Source: Sanderia malayensis
Taxonomy: Eukaryota; Cnidaria; Scyphozoa; Semaeostomeae; Pelagiidae
Length of the DNA: 64,000 bases
NCBI GenBank assembly: GCA_013076295.1
Contig: RQOL01000376.1
Span: forward strand, 1 to 64,000
Direction: 5' to 3'
Part shown: one piece after another, positions 53,558-64,000 of the stretch
Layout: every line of letters starts with the position of its first letter
Numbering within the stretch: the stretch's first letter is position 1
Notes under the pieces: model-generated
What the model was told of the DNA's origin: nothing
Database searches by the model: none
Seen by the model: the letters and a program-made list of their open reading frames with translations, nothing else
Position numbers and translations under genes: made by a program

Positions 53558-56412
53558 TTAAAGCCTAAGAAGGCCTGAAATACATACAGTATATATAGAA
53601 TAAATAGATTTTAGAATTATCTTATATGAAATTTGTTTTAATTCCTGTCTGATCAGTTTCTTATTTAACAATTGTAGTTTCTTACATGTACAGGGTTTCT
53701 GCTGTGCAGCTTTCTTGTTACTTCTTGCGCGGCAGGGGACTGTTTCAACATCAATTTTCGCAATTTCAGGATCGTCATTGCGACAATTTCCAGTGATTGG
53801 TCGAAACAATTTGGTTGTGCGGATTGTGTTGTCGTTGTAGCCTACATCACGCAGTGATGGGTTGTCTTTGCGGTGACCAAGTGATCTTTGACGTCCAAAA
53901 TAATTTTCCACTGGATCTTGACAGAATCTTTCTGTTAAAATGTATGGAACCCCTTGACAGAGCAGATACTGAACAAGCTCAATGGAAGAGTGGACAGTGA
54001 TCTTTACACCCTCATAGGTTTGCCAAGAAATGAACATATTTCCTCTGTCATGGTCAGAAAACTCACCAGGCCGAGCATCAACTGAATCTTTCCAATCAGC
54101 AAGGTATTTGAGAAATACGCCAGTCAACCATGTGAAGCGTTCATCATGTTCAGACTGATAGGGCTGCAAAAATGGCTTGGCTTTTCGGACAGACTCAGAA
54201 GTGTTCCTAACATTCAAGCAGTCAAAGAACTTATCAAACATCTGACAATAAAGAGCAGTAGCACCTGCCTCAGGTGGGCCAAATGTTTGAAGAGCCTGAG
54301 ACACTGATTCACTTAGAACCTGAGCTGCAAGTCTGACATTCATGACAGAAAAGCTTGACAAATTAATGTGATCATTTGTCAGTTTTGGAACCAGATGTAA
54401 CCCACAATCCAAATCATCATGGAACAGTTTGGAGATGTGATTCCAAGTCAATAAATCCCCATTATTCCACATACCTCTGGTACATGATCCAGCAAAAGAG
54501 TTGCGAAGACAATTACGTGCAGTTTTCAGCAAATGAGGAACATCTGAGAGAAAGTAGATGTATCTTTCTTCCTCAGCCATGACATTACGTGGGCGGTAGA
54601 CAACATCTACATCTGCATTTATATCCTCCACACGGGTCATATGTAAATGCATCCGATACATACTTCTGTTTGCAGATGCACCATCACTTGTTACACCAAC
54701 AACTTTCACACCACACTTATCTTCAAGTATACCAACTGCTTTCCAAAATAATGGGAAAAGTTGAGTTGACTTTGCATTGGTTGTGGCAAAATTGGCAAAA
54801 GAAAACTTCAAAGGGTTGACGATGCTCCTCAACAAAAAAACCAAGACATGAGATGCCAATTCATTTGACTTCTTCAAAGTGGCAAAATTAAGCTCTGGAT
54901 CACCCAAATTAACAAAACCAATTAGATCCCCAGTATGTTTGTCCCAAACAAGATCTTCTTTGATTTTCATCTCATCCAATAGCAAGATACCATATTTTTC
55001 AATGTCCTGGAACTGAGACATGATAGAAGATAACTCTTGGATAACATCTTTGTTGAAACCTTGTTTTGGGCGAATATAATTTTTATAGTCTCGGAGACGT
55101 CTGCGACTTGGCAATTCCACAAACCCACTGTTTGTTTTTTCATCAAATCGAATCTCATCATAAACAGCTGGAGATTTAGCAGCCAGACCCAAACAGTATC
55201 GGATGATCATAGGATGATAGCGAACATTGGTTTTTGAAGAAGAGAGATACTTTTGTTGTTCTTCCCAGAAGAGCTTCATGAAAGGAGGAATTTTGGTTTC
55301 ATCAGTACCAGACATGATGGAAATGAAATCATTCCTTAGTTTGTTGTCAACTTTGAGAGAATTTGAGAAATTTCTTCTTGCATGATGATGATTTCCTCTT
55401 TCAATTTCTTGTTTTCAAAACGATAATTTTGCAGAGTGAGTTTTACACGCTCTGAAGATGTTGATGAAATGGGAGCTTTTAATTTAGCTGGAAGAGTCAA
55501 GTTGTCCCTTTTCCTTTTCAAACTCTGTTTCTCCCTTGATTCTATGATTATGCATTCAGCACATTTTTCGGAAGATTGGGGAATCAAAAGAAGACAAGAA
55601 GGAGGACGATACCATTTGCTTTGATGAAGTGGATTTTCCGCTGTACTGTCATACAACTTGGGCACAGAGTGCTCAATGCAACCACCAATAAACTGATTTG
55701 GTAAACCAGGACAAATTTGCAAAGCTGTTGTTAATTTGATCAAGTTGGATATTCTAATGTATTTCACAGAACGTTGATTTGCAGTATACAAAGCATGAGT
55801 AGCAGGAAGACTCCACAGCAGCATACGAACAGTGAAAGAAAGATCTTCTTCAACATGAATTTCATACTTGGGTACCATATGAACTTGATCAGCAAAAGAG
55901 AATGAAAGAATGTTACTCACATCATTAGATGTATTCCAACCAGTAAGCTTGAGAGTGTTGGCACGAGTTGAAAATTCATAAAAGGACTGGTAGCATTCAA
56001 CTGGTTGATCAACTAGGCCCACTGGCTCTGAATAACTTGCATGCAAAGATTTTTTTTCCAAGATAGCATCTGCTGATTTGCGAGGTTTGACCGCAGAAGA
56101 CGAGAAAGGAATACTTTTAATAGGAAGATTTAGAGTGGGAATAACACCAGGAACCAACGTGCATTTACTGCCGTGGCGATGGTACTGATCCTCAGCAAAA
56201 TGACGCTGGCAAATAAACAACTTTTTGTTATTAATTCGAGCTCTCAATGGACCATCGATGACTCTATCTTTCGTTATAACGTCAATAAGCTTCTGTCTCC
56301 AATTTGTTTCAAACTTTCCTTCGCCAGATGGAACTTTAAATAACGATATACCTTTATATTGAGATCTTCTTGAAACTGAACAGCCGTAGATTGAACAATT
56401 ATCACCTGGCAT
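53558..56412 (-). pseudogene. P-type THAP transposase, one frameshift
   Basis: Leftward from ATG 56,412. The THAP domain comes first (CSIYGCSVSRRSQYKGISLFKVP...NWRQKL...LFICQRHF...VIPTLNLP), then a central region and leucine-zipper-like coiled coil (LQNYRFENKKLKEEIIIMQ), to 55,336. A one-base shift near 55,330 moves to the catalytic frame (to 53,558). It holds KYGILLLDEMKI with VWDKHTGDLIGFVNLGD, GVTSDGASANR, LSDVPHLLKTARNCL and QDPVENYFGRQRSLG...NDNTIR, matching the RNase H-like core and GTP-binding insertion region of P/THAP9 transposases. A short intron instead of a frameshift is possible. Confidence 0.85.
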
Positions 56413-57949
56413 TTCCACGAAAAAACTAAAAAAGACTGGCAAGCACAATGTAACACACTGCAGTGAGAAGAACGGCCTAAAATTGCGTGCACGTAAGAAA
56501 CTGGGTACTAGTCTTAATTTCTTAACAAAAAGATAGAACAATAGCCGATTGTCCGTTTCCAGACTATCTTTTTCTTATGACTATGGTGAAACGGTACAGG
56601 GTTGTCGATGGCGAGTTTAAGCGGCAGATAGAAAATGGAAATGTTTTTTTATGCGAAAGACACTATGAATGCGAAGATGTTGAATACACAAGTAAGTAGC
56701 TAGGCCTATTTATGTCCAATTACCTGGTTGACGGTGACGGTTGTGAAGTTATTAAATTTTCCTAAAATGGGGGGTATTTTTAAAACGCTATAGTGGGTGA
56801 AAGATTAGAAAAAATACAATTTGACCCCCTACAATTAGGTATAGAAAAGTATAGTAGAGTATAGTAACTATATAGTAAAAGTATAGTAAGTAAAAGTAAG
56901 AATATTTTATTTATCAATTTTACAATGTCTCCCATACTGCTACCACATTTAAAGTTTCATTTGATTTTTTGTTATTTTACAGAAACTGGTCGAAAAGCAT
57001 TAAGTTTGGAGCTGTTCCAAAACTGAACTTGCCTGCAAAATCATGTTCAAGACAATCAAAGACCCCAGAAAGACGTCATCTCAATATTGTTCAAAATGTG
57101 GAGACACCACAAGTGCATAAAATATCGAAATACAAAAGCTTTAAAGAACTTGAAACTCGGGTTGCAAAGTTGAAAATACCTCAAAAGGGATGGTTAATCA
57201 ACAATTGTGGAAATAAAATATCTTTTAAATTTTTCCAAAAGCCATACATTATACCTCAGTTTGAGGTGATAGTTGATGAAAGTTTGGAGTTTACATCTGC
57301 TGTTTATGGTTTTTTGCTGCCGGATGATCATAAATTGTGCAAAATGTTCAGACGATCTCTACAGAATGTTACAATTTCGCAGATTTTTCGCTTGATGATT
57401 TCATGAATCAAAAACTATGCCCTGGTGTTGATATTGAATCACATGAAAGTATTAATCACTATGTTCCATGTGAACTTCAATTTGATCAAAGTGGAGACCA
57501 CCTTCAACAAGCCAAACAGTATTCCAGGTCCAAGGAATGCCATCTTCTTACAAGTGAGGGTGAAAAATGTCATCTTTGTGAAAGTTTTGAAAAAAAACAT
57601 AAAAAAATCCAATTGTCTCAACAGAACAACATCAATATTCCTGCACGTTTGAATGCACCACTTTCACATACACATCCAAACAGAGTAAAGTTGGCTTTGC
57701 AGGAGGAGAGATTGAAAACCACAAAGCTTCAGAATGAAATCAAGCAAATGAAAAATGAAATAAACCTTTCAGGAGTGGAAGTAGATGATAAACTTGCCAG
57801 TGATATTTCTACTATCATGGTTGGTAATGTGCTAAATTCTTCACCGTTTATGAAATTGTTTTGGCAACAGCAAACCGAACTTTTAAGAACTGGCCAGAAG
57901 AAGTATCACCCAATGATAATCAGATTTTGTCTCTCTTTGGCAGCAAAGT

Positions 57950-58169
57950 TCTGCTTTTTATTATTGTGTCTGTTTAGGCCACTTTTTGTCTTGTATTTCT
58001 TCTTGCAAATTTCACAAGAAAAACGGGTTGAGTCATCCTGCTGAAGACCCATATCAGCTGCTGCTTTGTTAATGTCCTCTTCGAATAAATCATTGCACAT
58101 TTCCTCATCCAACATATCAAAAAATAAATCAAAAGCTTCTCCTTGTACAAAAACATCTTTGCCCGCCAT
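57950..58169 (-). pseudogene. Truncated zinc-finger gene of the outer P element
   Basis: ATG 58,169 opens an acidic N-terminus (EAFDLFFDMLDEEMCNDLFEED) and one finger CEICKKKYKTKSGLNRHNNKK, whose second His is lost at the deletion junction near 57,955. It is homologous in layout to 52,104-53,318. Confidence 0.7.
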
Positions 58170-58593
58170 ATTCAATCACATTTGGATGAGAAATCTGTCC
58201 CCTTACTTAGGTCACGTGATTAAAATTAATTGCGCCAGCGAGTTATTTTCAAGAACAAAAGGAAAGAACAATAGATTGCCAGACCAGTGTTTCTCTATTG
58301 ACTATGCAAAAAGCATGGGAGTTCCCTGGTATAACCAAATCCTGAACAACTTCATAAGGCCTTATGGAGTGGCAGAGAAGTTCTCAGATCGGGAGACTGC
58401 TCTTCGGAGATTGAGGGAGGTGAATTGTGAGTGGCTCAGGGGGCCGCAGGTAGCGGTAAGTGAGATGGCTGAAACGATGATTGAGAATCTGAAGATTGTA
58501 TCAAGAAGGAAATTTTCGGAAGAAAAGTCGAGAAATTGGAAGAAGGCATGGAAAAATCAATTCTTTACTATCAAAGCTCGGGAAAGATTCTAA

Positions 58594-59033
58594 AGAGAGG
58601 GCAAGCACACAGAAGAAACCAAGAAGTTGATGAAGTCAATTATAAAGCCGCCGGGATAGGTGGTTGAGATAATGTCCTTGTTTGTTGACCTGGGTGGGGC
58701 GATGTTCTCCATGGGTATGAATCTTAAAGTAGCACAACTTTTGATGTCACAACCTAATGCCTTGGCTGAAAAATTTGATGCCACTGTTTCTCCCGATTGC
58801 GCATTTAAAGAAAGTGGAAAGATAAACATTTTGTTGACTTGGTGAACCCAGCACCAAAGAATAAGAGGAAGGCAGTGAAGAGCGTGCAAGATGTTCTTGC
58901 ACAGCTGGCAGAGTTGGATTCGGATGATGGAGAGGAGGGAGGAAAAGAAAAAAAGAAGAAAAGTGGGGAAAAGATATTGTTTTACTTTACCTTTTGCTGT
59001 GTCTTTTATATTGATTTACATATAGCTGGCTGA
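58594..59033 (+). other. Possible coding remnant, unrecognised
   Basis: Frames 58,672-58,845 (MSLFVDLGGAMFSMGMNLK...) and 58,839-59,033 (VNPAPKNKRKAVKSVQDVL...acidic, then Lys-rich) are adjacent and could be one protein with a frameshift near 58,825. No family recognised. Confidence 0.25.
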
Positions 59034-59897
59034 TAACTGTGTCTTTCTTGAATTTTATCCTGTATTTGTTCAGGCCTGGTTTGCATGAGAAAATCTGGAT
59101 GATACTATAAAAAGAAGATTTTATAATTTTCAATGGTGTGCTCATTGTATTCAGTGAGTTTAAGATTTGGCAGCAGGTGAGATTTATTAATTAGAACAAT
59201 GTTCTTTGGTATTAATTGTTGATTGTGAAAGAATGTCTTGGACTCTTGTTCTCACACTTGAGAAAAATGTAGAAGTGATATGCTTGAGGTGACTTCAATG
59301 CTCAGTATGTGCTTGTATTGCTTTATAAGATAAAAGGTCTTGAAGACGAATGTTTTGGAAGAAAATCTTTTGTCCTATTTTTGAGATTTTCAGTAAGTTT
59401 TTGTAATTGTCAAAACTTCAATATTGAAGGATTAAAGTTTGCCAGTTAATAAGTTCGGCCTTGTAGATAACATCTATACAACAGCAATATAAGATATTTA
59501 TACTTTTGATATAGATAAAATGGAAAAGTAAAAAAGGATGATCTTCCCATTGCATTTTGATGAATTTTTTAATTTTTGGCAATTGATGCCGTGCTGAGGC
59601 CTTTAAATGTTAAAGATTTGTAACTATGGCCTCGTTTTCAATTTTGAATTTTCCTCCAGGATGTATGTCGCATGTCACAACCGTGGTGTTAACAGAACGT
59701 TTCTGATCTTTATTTGAGTTGTGCTATTGTTGAGAATTTCACAATCTTTGTAAATTTGGAAAAACTTCCATGCTGAAGCCTTATAAATGTAGGCCTTCAT
59801 AATTTCTGCCTCGTTTTGGATATGGAACATATAGCACGCTCAGGTGTGTGTATTTTGGAGATATATGTGTGCCAAAAGTTTGAAAGATTTATCTCTT
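59034..59897. other. AT-rich stretch without a recognisable feature
   Basis: No coding frame of useful length and no repeat recognised. Confidence 0.4.
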
Positions 59898-60312
59898 ATA
59901 TTCGATTTTTGTTTATTTATTATATTTTTCACGATTTAGTCCCTTACTGAAGCCTTACAACTTTGCACCGCAGTCTTCACAACCTCGTTTCCTATAAAAC
60001 CAAGTACTGTTTTCTCGAATGGTGCTTATGTAACGGGTAATCAAATATATTTTTGTCACCATTGTATCACGGCCATGCTTTGTACAGGAGGATGGCCTAA
60101 ATTGTCCCATACTGAAGTCAATAAAACTGAACGAGCTGTAACTTTAGTTTTTAGGAATTGTGTTCCTAATATAAAGAGGCCTGCGTGTGTGTCTTCTCCT
60201 CTATGTCCAGAGACTGTGCAACGAACGCTGCTTTCCAGGTTGGGTGTTTTACGTGCCAGGAGCACGGAGCCAGAGAGAAACGATACAGTGTGTTGATTTT
60301 GAATGACTGTCT
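59898..60312 (+). repeat. Large inverted repeat, left arm
   Basis: It matches, in reverse complement, the segment from 63,602 to the window end, with small differences. It includes GAACGAACGC-type and AGACTGTGCAACG blocks and ends near TGACTGTCT. About 410 bp is visible. Confidence 0.85.
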
Positions 60313-60911
60313 CTGACTGACTAATTACAATAATTTACAAGTATTTATATTACTCTAAAGATCATGATGACGAAGCAAAAGTGTTTCTAGAAGGATAAGA
60401 GTGATGATGCATAAATAAAAATAGAATGATGTAACTTCAATGACGCGAGATGATGAAATAGAGGAATGATCGAGGAAGAGGTCAAAACGAAAGAAATCTA
60501 AAAATACGTAATTTCACTACAAGTTACAAACTGAGAACAAGGCTGAGCTTCATTGACCTGTTAGAGAATCTAGATATGTACGATGCTCTTCTTAAAAGCT
60601 CTAGCAGTTACCTAACATGAAAGTTTGATTTCAGTACTGAACACAAAGAACTTTTTGTTTAAACTGCCATTGCATAGAAACGTGGTCGCGAAAAATGGTT
60701 TCCGCATTATAAGTTTTGGTTCTTGCTTCTTCTCAATAACAAGCCATCTGTGAAAGAGATTTAAAAATTTCACTACAGTTATCATAGTATTATTGTACAA
60801 TAATAGCATTGTCTAAGAGCTTTTGGCTTGAAAGAACTTACTGCTTAACATTAGTACTTGATACAATTGTGAAGTTGCACTCCATAAAGCACGTTGACAC
60901 TATCCGAAAAG
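60313..60911. other. Non-coding spacer before the 18S copy
   Basis: AT-rich; nothing recognised. Confidence 0.4.
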
Positions 60912-62008
60912 GTTACCTGCCAGTAGTCATATGCTTGTCTCAAAGATTAAGCCATGTTTAAGTATAAGCACTTGTACTGTGAAACTGCAAATGGCTCATT
61001 AAATCAGTTATCGTTTATTTGATTGTACGTGACTACATGGATAACCGTGGTAATTCTAGAGCTAAGACATGCGAAAAGTCCCGACTTCCGGAAAGGATGT
61101 ATTTATTGGACTGAAAACCAATACGAGCGCTTCGCGGCGACAGTTCATGTGGTGATTCATGATAACTTCTTGAAGAGAGGGGGCCTGGAGAGGGGGCCTG
61201 AGAAATGACTACAATATCCAAGGAAGGCAGCAGGCGTGGAAATTACCCAATCCCGACACGGGGAGGTAGTGACAAGAAAAAACAATCCGTGTCTAGTTCT
61301 TAGACACGAAATTGGAATGAGTAAATTTAAATCCTTTAACGAGGATCAATTGGAGGGCAAGTCTGGTGCCAGCAGCCGCGGTAATTCCAGCTCCAATAGC
61401 GTATATTAAAGTTGTTGCAGTTAGAAGCTCTTAGTTGGATTTCGGGATGGGCCAGTCGGTCTGCCGTGAGGTATGTTACTGGCTGGTTGGTCCTTCTTCG
61501 GAAATACTGCGTTTGCCCTTAGTTGAATGTGCCCAGGATTGGCGACGTTTACTTTGAAAAAATTAAAGTGTTCAAAGCAGGCTGGCACTTGAATACATGA
61601 GCATGGAGTAATGAAATAGGACTTTGGTTCTATTTTGTTGGTTTCTGGAACCAAAGTAATGATTAAGAGGGACAGTTGGGGGCATTCGTATTTCGTTGTC
61701 AGAGGTGAAATTCTTGGATCTACGAAAGACGAACAACTGGGAAAGCACTTGCCAAGAATGTTTTCATTAATCAAGAACGACAGTTAGAGGCTCGAAGACG
61801 ATCAGATACCGTCCTAGTTTTAACCATAAACGATGCCGACAAGGGATCAGCAGGCGTTATTTTATGACCCCGTTGGCACCTTATGGGAAACCAAAGTTTT
61901 TCGGTTGCGGGGGAAGTATGGTTGCAAAGCTGAAGCTTAAAGGAATTGACAGAAGGGCACCACCATGAGTGGAGCCTGCGGCTTATTTTGACTCAACAGG
62001 GAAAACTC

Positions 62009-62039
<31 letters not shown>

Positions 62040-62540
62040 TTGAGAGCTCTTTCTTGATTCTATGGGTGGTGGTGCAGGGCCGTTCTTAGTTGGTGGAGTG
62101 ATTTGTCTGGTTAATTCCGTTAACGAATGAGACCTTATCCTGGTAAATAGTCACACAATTCTCGCTTCGTGCCTGACTTCTTAGAGGGCCTGTTGGTGTT
62201 AACCATCGTAAGGAAGGCAATAACAGGTCTGTGATGCCCTTAGATGTTCTGGGCCGCACGCACGCTACACTGACGATGGCAGTGAGTCTTAACCTTCGCT
62301 GATAGGTGTGGGTAATCTTCTCAAACATCGTCGTGATGGTGATTGATCATTGCAATTATTGATCTTCAACAAGGAATTCCTAGTAAGCGTGAGTCATAAG
62401 TTCGCGTTGATTACGTTCCTGCCCTTTGTACACACCGCGTGCCGCTACTACCGATTGAATGGTATAGTGAGACCTTTGCCTTGGCGCTGCCTCGGCCGGC
62501 AACGGCTGAAGGGGAAAGCCGGGCACGACTGAGTAAGATC
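60912..62540 (+). pseudogene. 18S ribosomal RNA pseudogene
   Basis: It is readily recognised from CTGCCAGTAGTCATATGCTT at about 60,916 through GTGCCAGCAGCCGCGGTAAT (~61,370), GAGGTGAAATTCTTGGATC and CTTTGTACACACCGC (~62,425). It is damaged: the 5' end is altered, about six bases are missing in the CATGCATGTCTAAG region, roughly 150 nt are lost before the GGCCTGAGAAA segment, and normally invariant sites are changed, many by C-to-T or G-to-A (for example GACAGAAGGGCACC where GACGGAAGGGCACC is expected). The 3' end, including AAGTCGTAACAAGG, is absent; similarity fades near 62,540. It is therefore not a working rRNA gene. Confidence 0.9.
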
Positions 62541-62662
62541 CGACAGGGCCCCTCCCCTGCTGACTGGGTACGGTGCACCCAACGACAGCTGTCCTATGAG
62601 AATGATATGACAGACCAGAATACCATGAGGACAGAGGAGGTGCTGTTGCCAGCGGGACAGAG

Positions 62663-63307
62663 ATGAGACCAAGCGCATTGTCTGAAACTGTTTTGGAGGG
62701 TTATTCCAACACAGCAGAGCTCGTTGAGTATGGGCCTGAGGAAGGCCCTCTGAATGAGGTAGACGATAATGTGTGTAGGCGATTCATAGCCTTGTGCGAA
62801 TTGGCACAATCGGTAGCACAGAGGAAGGTGGCTCGAAAGAAAAGACTCACTGAAAAACAGCTGCAAGTAGGACAGCAATTATTTGTGTGGGGTTGGGGCC
62901 TGCTTCGTGACCAGAGTTTATGGCACTTTAGTTGCCTTGTATTCGCATTAGAACACCTGTTCTCTAGTACTTTTCCTGAAGTAGGGAAGTCAGAGGAAAA
63001 TCTCACTGACCCGAACGTGGTGAAAGAGCCGCCAAAACATAATACACCGGCCAGCACCCGTGAGCAACTAAAAACTTTGGAGACCACCTACCACAGTAAG
63101 AGCAAAGAGCTCATGATGCAGCTTAACTGGCTAACTCTCGAACTACAGCGCATAAAGGTAGGCCGTCCAGCCACAACTCGCCAGCAGAAAGTACGCTCAC
63201 AGCTTAAAGCCATTTTCAAGACCCTGAAACCTAACTCCCTGAAAAGGATACAAATACAGTTACGAGAAAACTTAAAGCCTGAAAAGGGAACGGCAGCAGC
63301 GGCTTAA
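62663..63307 (+). CDS. Unrecognised 214-aa frame downstream of the 18S copy
   Basis: Its ATG at 62,663 overlaps the stop of a preceding frame (62,439-62,666) in ATGA. The product has an Arg/Lys-rich helical centre (RKVARKKRLTEKQLQ), a Trp-rich patch (FVWGWGLLRDQSLWHF), a likely coiled coil (TREQLKTLETTYHSKSKEL) and a basic C-terminus. No catalytic motif. The region is more GC-rich than its surroundings. It may be the 5' frame of a retroelement sitting against the rRNA copy, but I have no positive evidence. Confidence 0.4.
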   Translation: MRPSALSETVLEGYSNTAELVEYGPEEGPLNEVDDNVCRRFIALCELAQSVAQRKVARKKRLTEKQLQVGQQLFVWGWGLLRDQSLWHFSCLVFALEHLFSSTFPEVGKSEENLTDPNVVKEPPKHNTPASTREQLKTLETTYHSKSKELMMQLNWLTLELQRIKVGRPATTRQQKVRSQLKAIFKTLKPNSLKRIQIQLRENLKPEKGTAAAA

Positions 63308-63501
63308 GAAAATAAAACTCAATGAGCGGAATCGCCAAGCCAGGAAGGCACTTTAACCGTAACATTGAGCGGAAAAGGCAGGGAATAGAGCCAAAACACA
63401 AGGTCCAACCAAACGAGCGGTTCTAAAGTTCTGGGGCGAGCTTGTCGGCGGACCTGCTTCCTATAACCCGCATTCGAAGACAATGCGGCGCTGGTGAAGC
63501 T

Positions 63502-63601
63502 NNNNNNNNNNNNNNNNNNNNNNNNNNNNNNNNNNNNNNNNNNNNNNNNNNNNNNNNNNNNNNNNNNNNNNNNNNNNNNNNNNNNNNNNNNNNNNNNNNN
63601 N
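63502..63601. other. Assembly gap, 100 N
   Basis: Exactly 100 N, the conventional placeholder for a gap of unknown size. Frames crossing it are meaningless. Confidence 1.
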
Positions 63602-64000
63602 AGACAGTTATTCAAATCAACACACTGTATCGTTTCTCTCTGGCTCCGTGCTCCTGGCACGTAAAACACCCAACCTGGAAGCAGCGTTCGTTGGACAGTC
63701 TCTGGACATAGAGGAGAAGACAACACTCTTACATTAGGAACACAATTCCTAAAACTAAAGTTACAGGTCGTTCAGTTTTATTGACTTCAGTATGGGACAA
63801 TTTAGGCCATCCTCCTGTACAAAGCATGGCCGTGATACAATGGTGACAAAAATATATTTGATTACCGTTACATAAGCACCATTCGAGAAAACAGTACTTG
63901 GTTTTATAGGAAACGAGGTTGAGAAGACTGCCGTGCAAAGTTGTAAGGCTTCAGTAAGGGACTAAATCGTGAAAAATATAAATAAACAAAAATCGAATAT
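63602..64000 (-). repeat. Large inverted repeat, right arm, running out of the window
   Basis: Reverse complement of 59,898-60,312. It starts directly after the gap and continues to the last base. Confidence 0.85.

Larger units (their letters stand above)
51980..56585. mobile_element. Inner P-type (THAP) transposon, 4.6 kb
   Basis: Perfect TIRs of about 47 bp start CATAGTCATAAGAAAAAG. The 7-bp duplication GTGAAAC flanks it (51,973-51,979 and 56,586-56,592). It sits inside the THAP exon of the outer element, whose frame is continuous without it. Two convergent genes: a zinc-finger gene (+) and a THAP transposase (-). Perfect TIRs and near-intact genes make it one of the youngest insertions in the window. 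Confidence 0.9.
51838..57406 (+). pseudogene. Outer P transposase, THAP and linker exons, interrupted
   Basis: ATG 51,838 opens a THAP domain (CNCSLPGCGTS...YSGIAIFKIP...FVDWKNQI). The inner P element enters at 51,980. The frame resumes at 56,586 and carries the THAP end (FLCERHYECED), then a splice donor near 56,690. A second exon from about 56,975 holds IKFGAVPKLNLP and the central region. A frameshift near 57,340-57,400 shifts to the next frame (57,337-57,950), which continues to SPFMKLFWQQQ...YHPMIIRFCLSLAAK and then ends abruptly at the deletion junction. The catalytic domain is missing. Confidence 0.7.
51636..58306. mobile_element. Outer P-type (THAP) transposon, internally deleted
   Basis: The TIRs C[T/A]TAGTCAATAGAGAAAC... 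agree for about 40 bp apart from a few changes, and resemble those of the inner P element (CATAGTCA...). The 7-bp direct repeat CAAAAAG flanks it (51,629-51,635 and 58,307-58,313). A second inverted pair, TCACGTGA then AAGTAAGGGGACAG, lies just inside both ends. It contains a rightward THAP transposase gene cut short and a leftward zinc-finger gene cut short. The two fragments abut near 57,950, so the middle is deleted. It also carries the inner P element. Confidence 0.75.
51595..58593 (+). pseudogene. Unrecognised small gene split by P-type transposons
   Basis: Left part 51,595-51,635 follows a good splice acceptor (TTTGTTTCTTTTCAG). Right part 58,314-58,593 continues in the same frame once the P-type insertion and one copy of its CAAAAAG duplication are left out. 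Total 106 codons plus stop. The right part is Arg/Lys/Glu-rich and helical (ETALRRLREVNCEWLRG, SRNWKKAWKNQF, ending KARERF). No family recognised; it may be a host gene exon or part of another element. The insertion falls near codon 14. Confidence 0.45.

Noticed and set aside
61023..62532. Short frames inside the 18S copy
   Set aside because: rRNA-derived sequence; coding potential is spurious.
63319..63726. Frame crossing the N gap
   Set aside because: It is translated through 100 unknown bases.

Overview
The window looks like nuclear DNA of an invertebrate animal and is almost entirely mobile and repetitive DNA. It is AT-rich. It contains a decayed metazoan-type 18S rRNA copy, a Copia element primed by an internal fragment of initiator tRNA-Met, and several protein families that I associate from memory with cnidarian genomes. 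A cnidarian is my best guess, but no host gene proves it.

Layout. 1-480: short tandem repeat. 485-11,340: a Polinton/adintovirus-like element. It has rightward structural genes (penton-like, pVI-like, double-jelly-roll major capsid, adenain-type protease), a leftward protein-primed-type DNA polymerase B and zinc-finger gene, plus a Fic-domain gene and a 176-aa orphan. Only a scrap of integrase is visible and no packaging ATPase. Neighbouring genes overlap at stop/start codons, and the promoters carry perfect heat-shock-element arrays with CCAAT and TATA boxes. 11.7-13.1 kb: a small gene whose three exons I can splice in phase. 13,512-18,915: a transposon with long inverted repeats carrying an integrase-fold (IS3EU-like) transposase and a HECT ubiquitin-ligase-like gene.

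19.2-51.5 kb: a satellite of about 356 bp per monomer, partly in a four-monomer higher-order repeat. Four insertions split it: Copia (19,885-24,209, TSD TGCTT), PIF/Harbinger (24,773-27,361, TSD TAA), Gypsy (31,573-42,774), and a 7.5-kb element (42,960-50,424, 10-bp TSD CATGCACTAT) coding for a large protein with a PIN/FEN-like end. Gypsy pol is itself cut by a 5.9-kb element (33,681-39,561, TSD TAA) that pairs a DDE-like protein with a spliced SAM-domain gene. I cannot assign the last two to a named superfamily; they are the best candidates for undescribed systems.

51.6-58.3 kb: a P-type THAP transposon (51,980-56,585, TSD GTGAAAC) sits inside the THAP exon of an older, internally deleted P-type transposon (51,636-58,306, TSD CAAAAAG), which itself splits a small unrecognised reading frame. 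59.9-64.0 kb: large inverted repeats flank a decayed 18S rRNA copy, an unrecognised 214-aa frame and a 100-N assembly gap.

No gene here needs to be a host gene. The value of the window is the nesting, which gives a relative insertion order, and the cargo or accessory genes carried by the elements: Fic, HECT, SAM and PIN-like.
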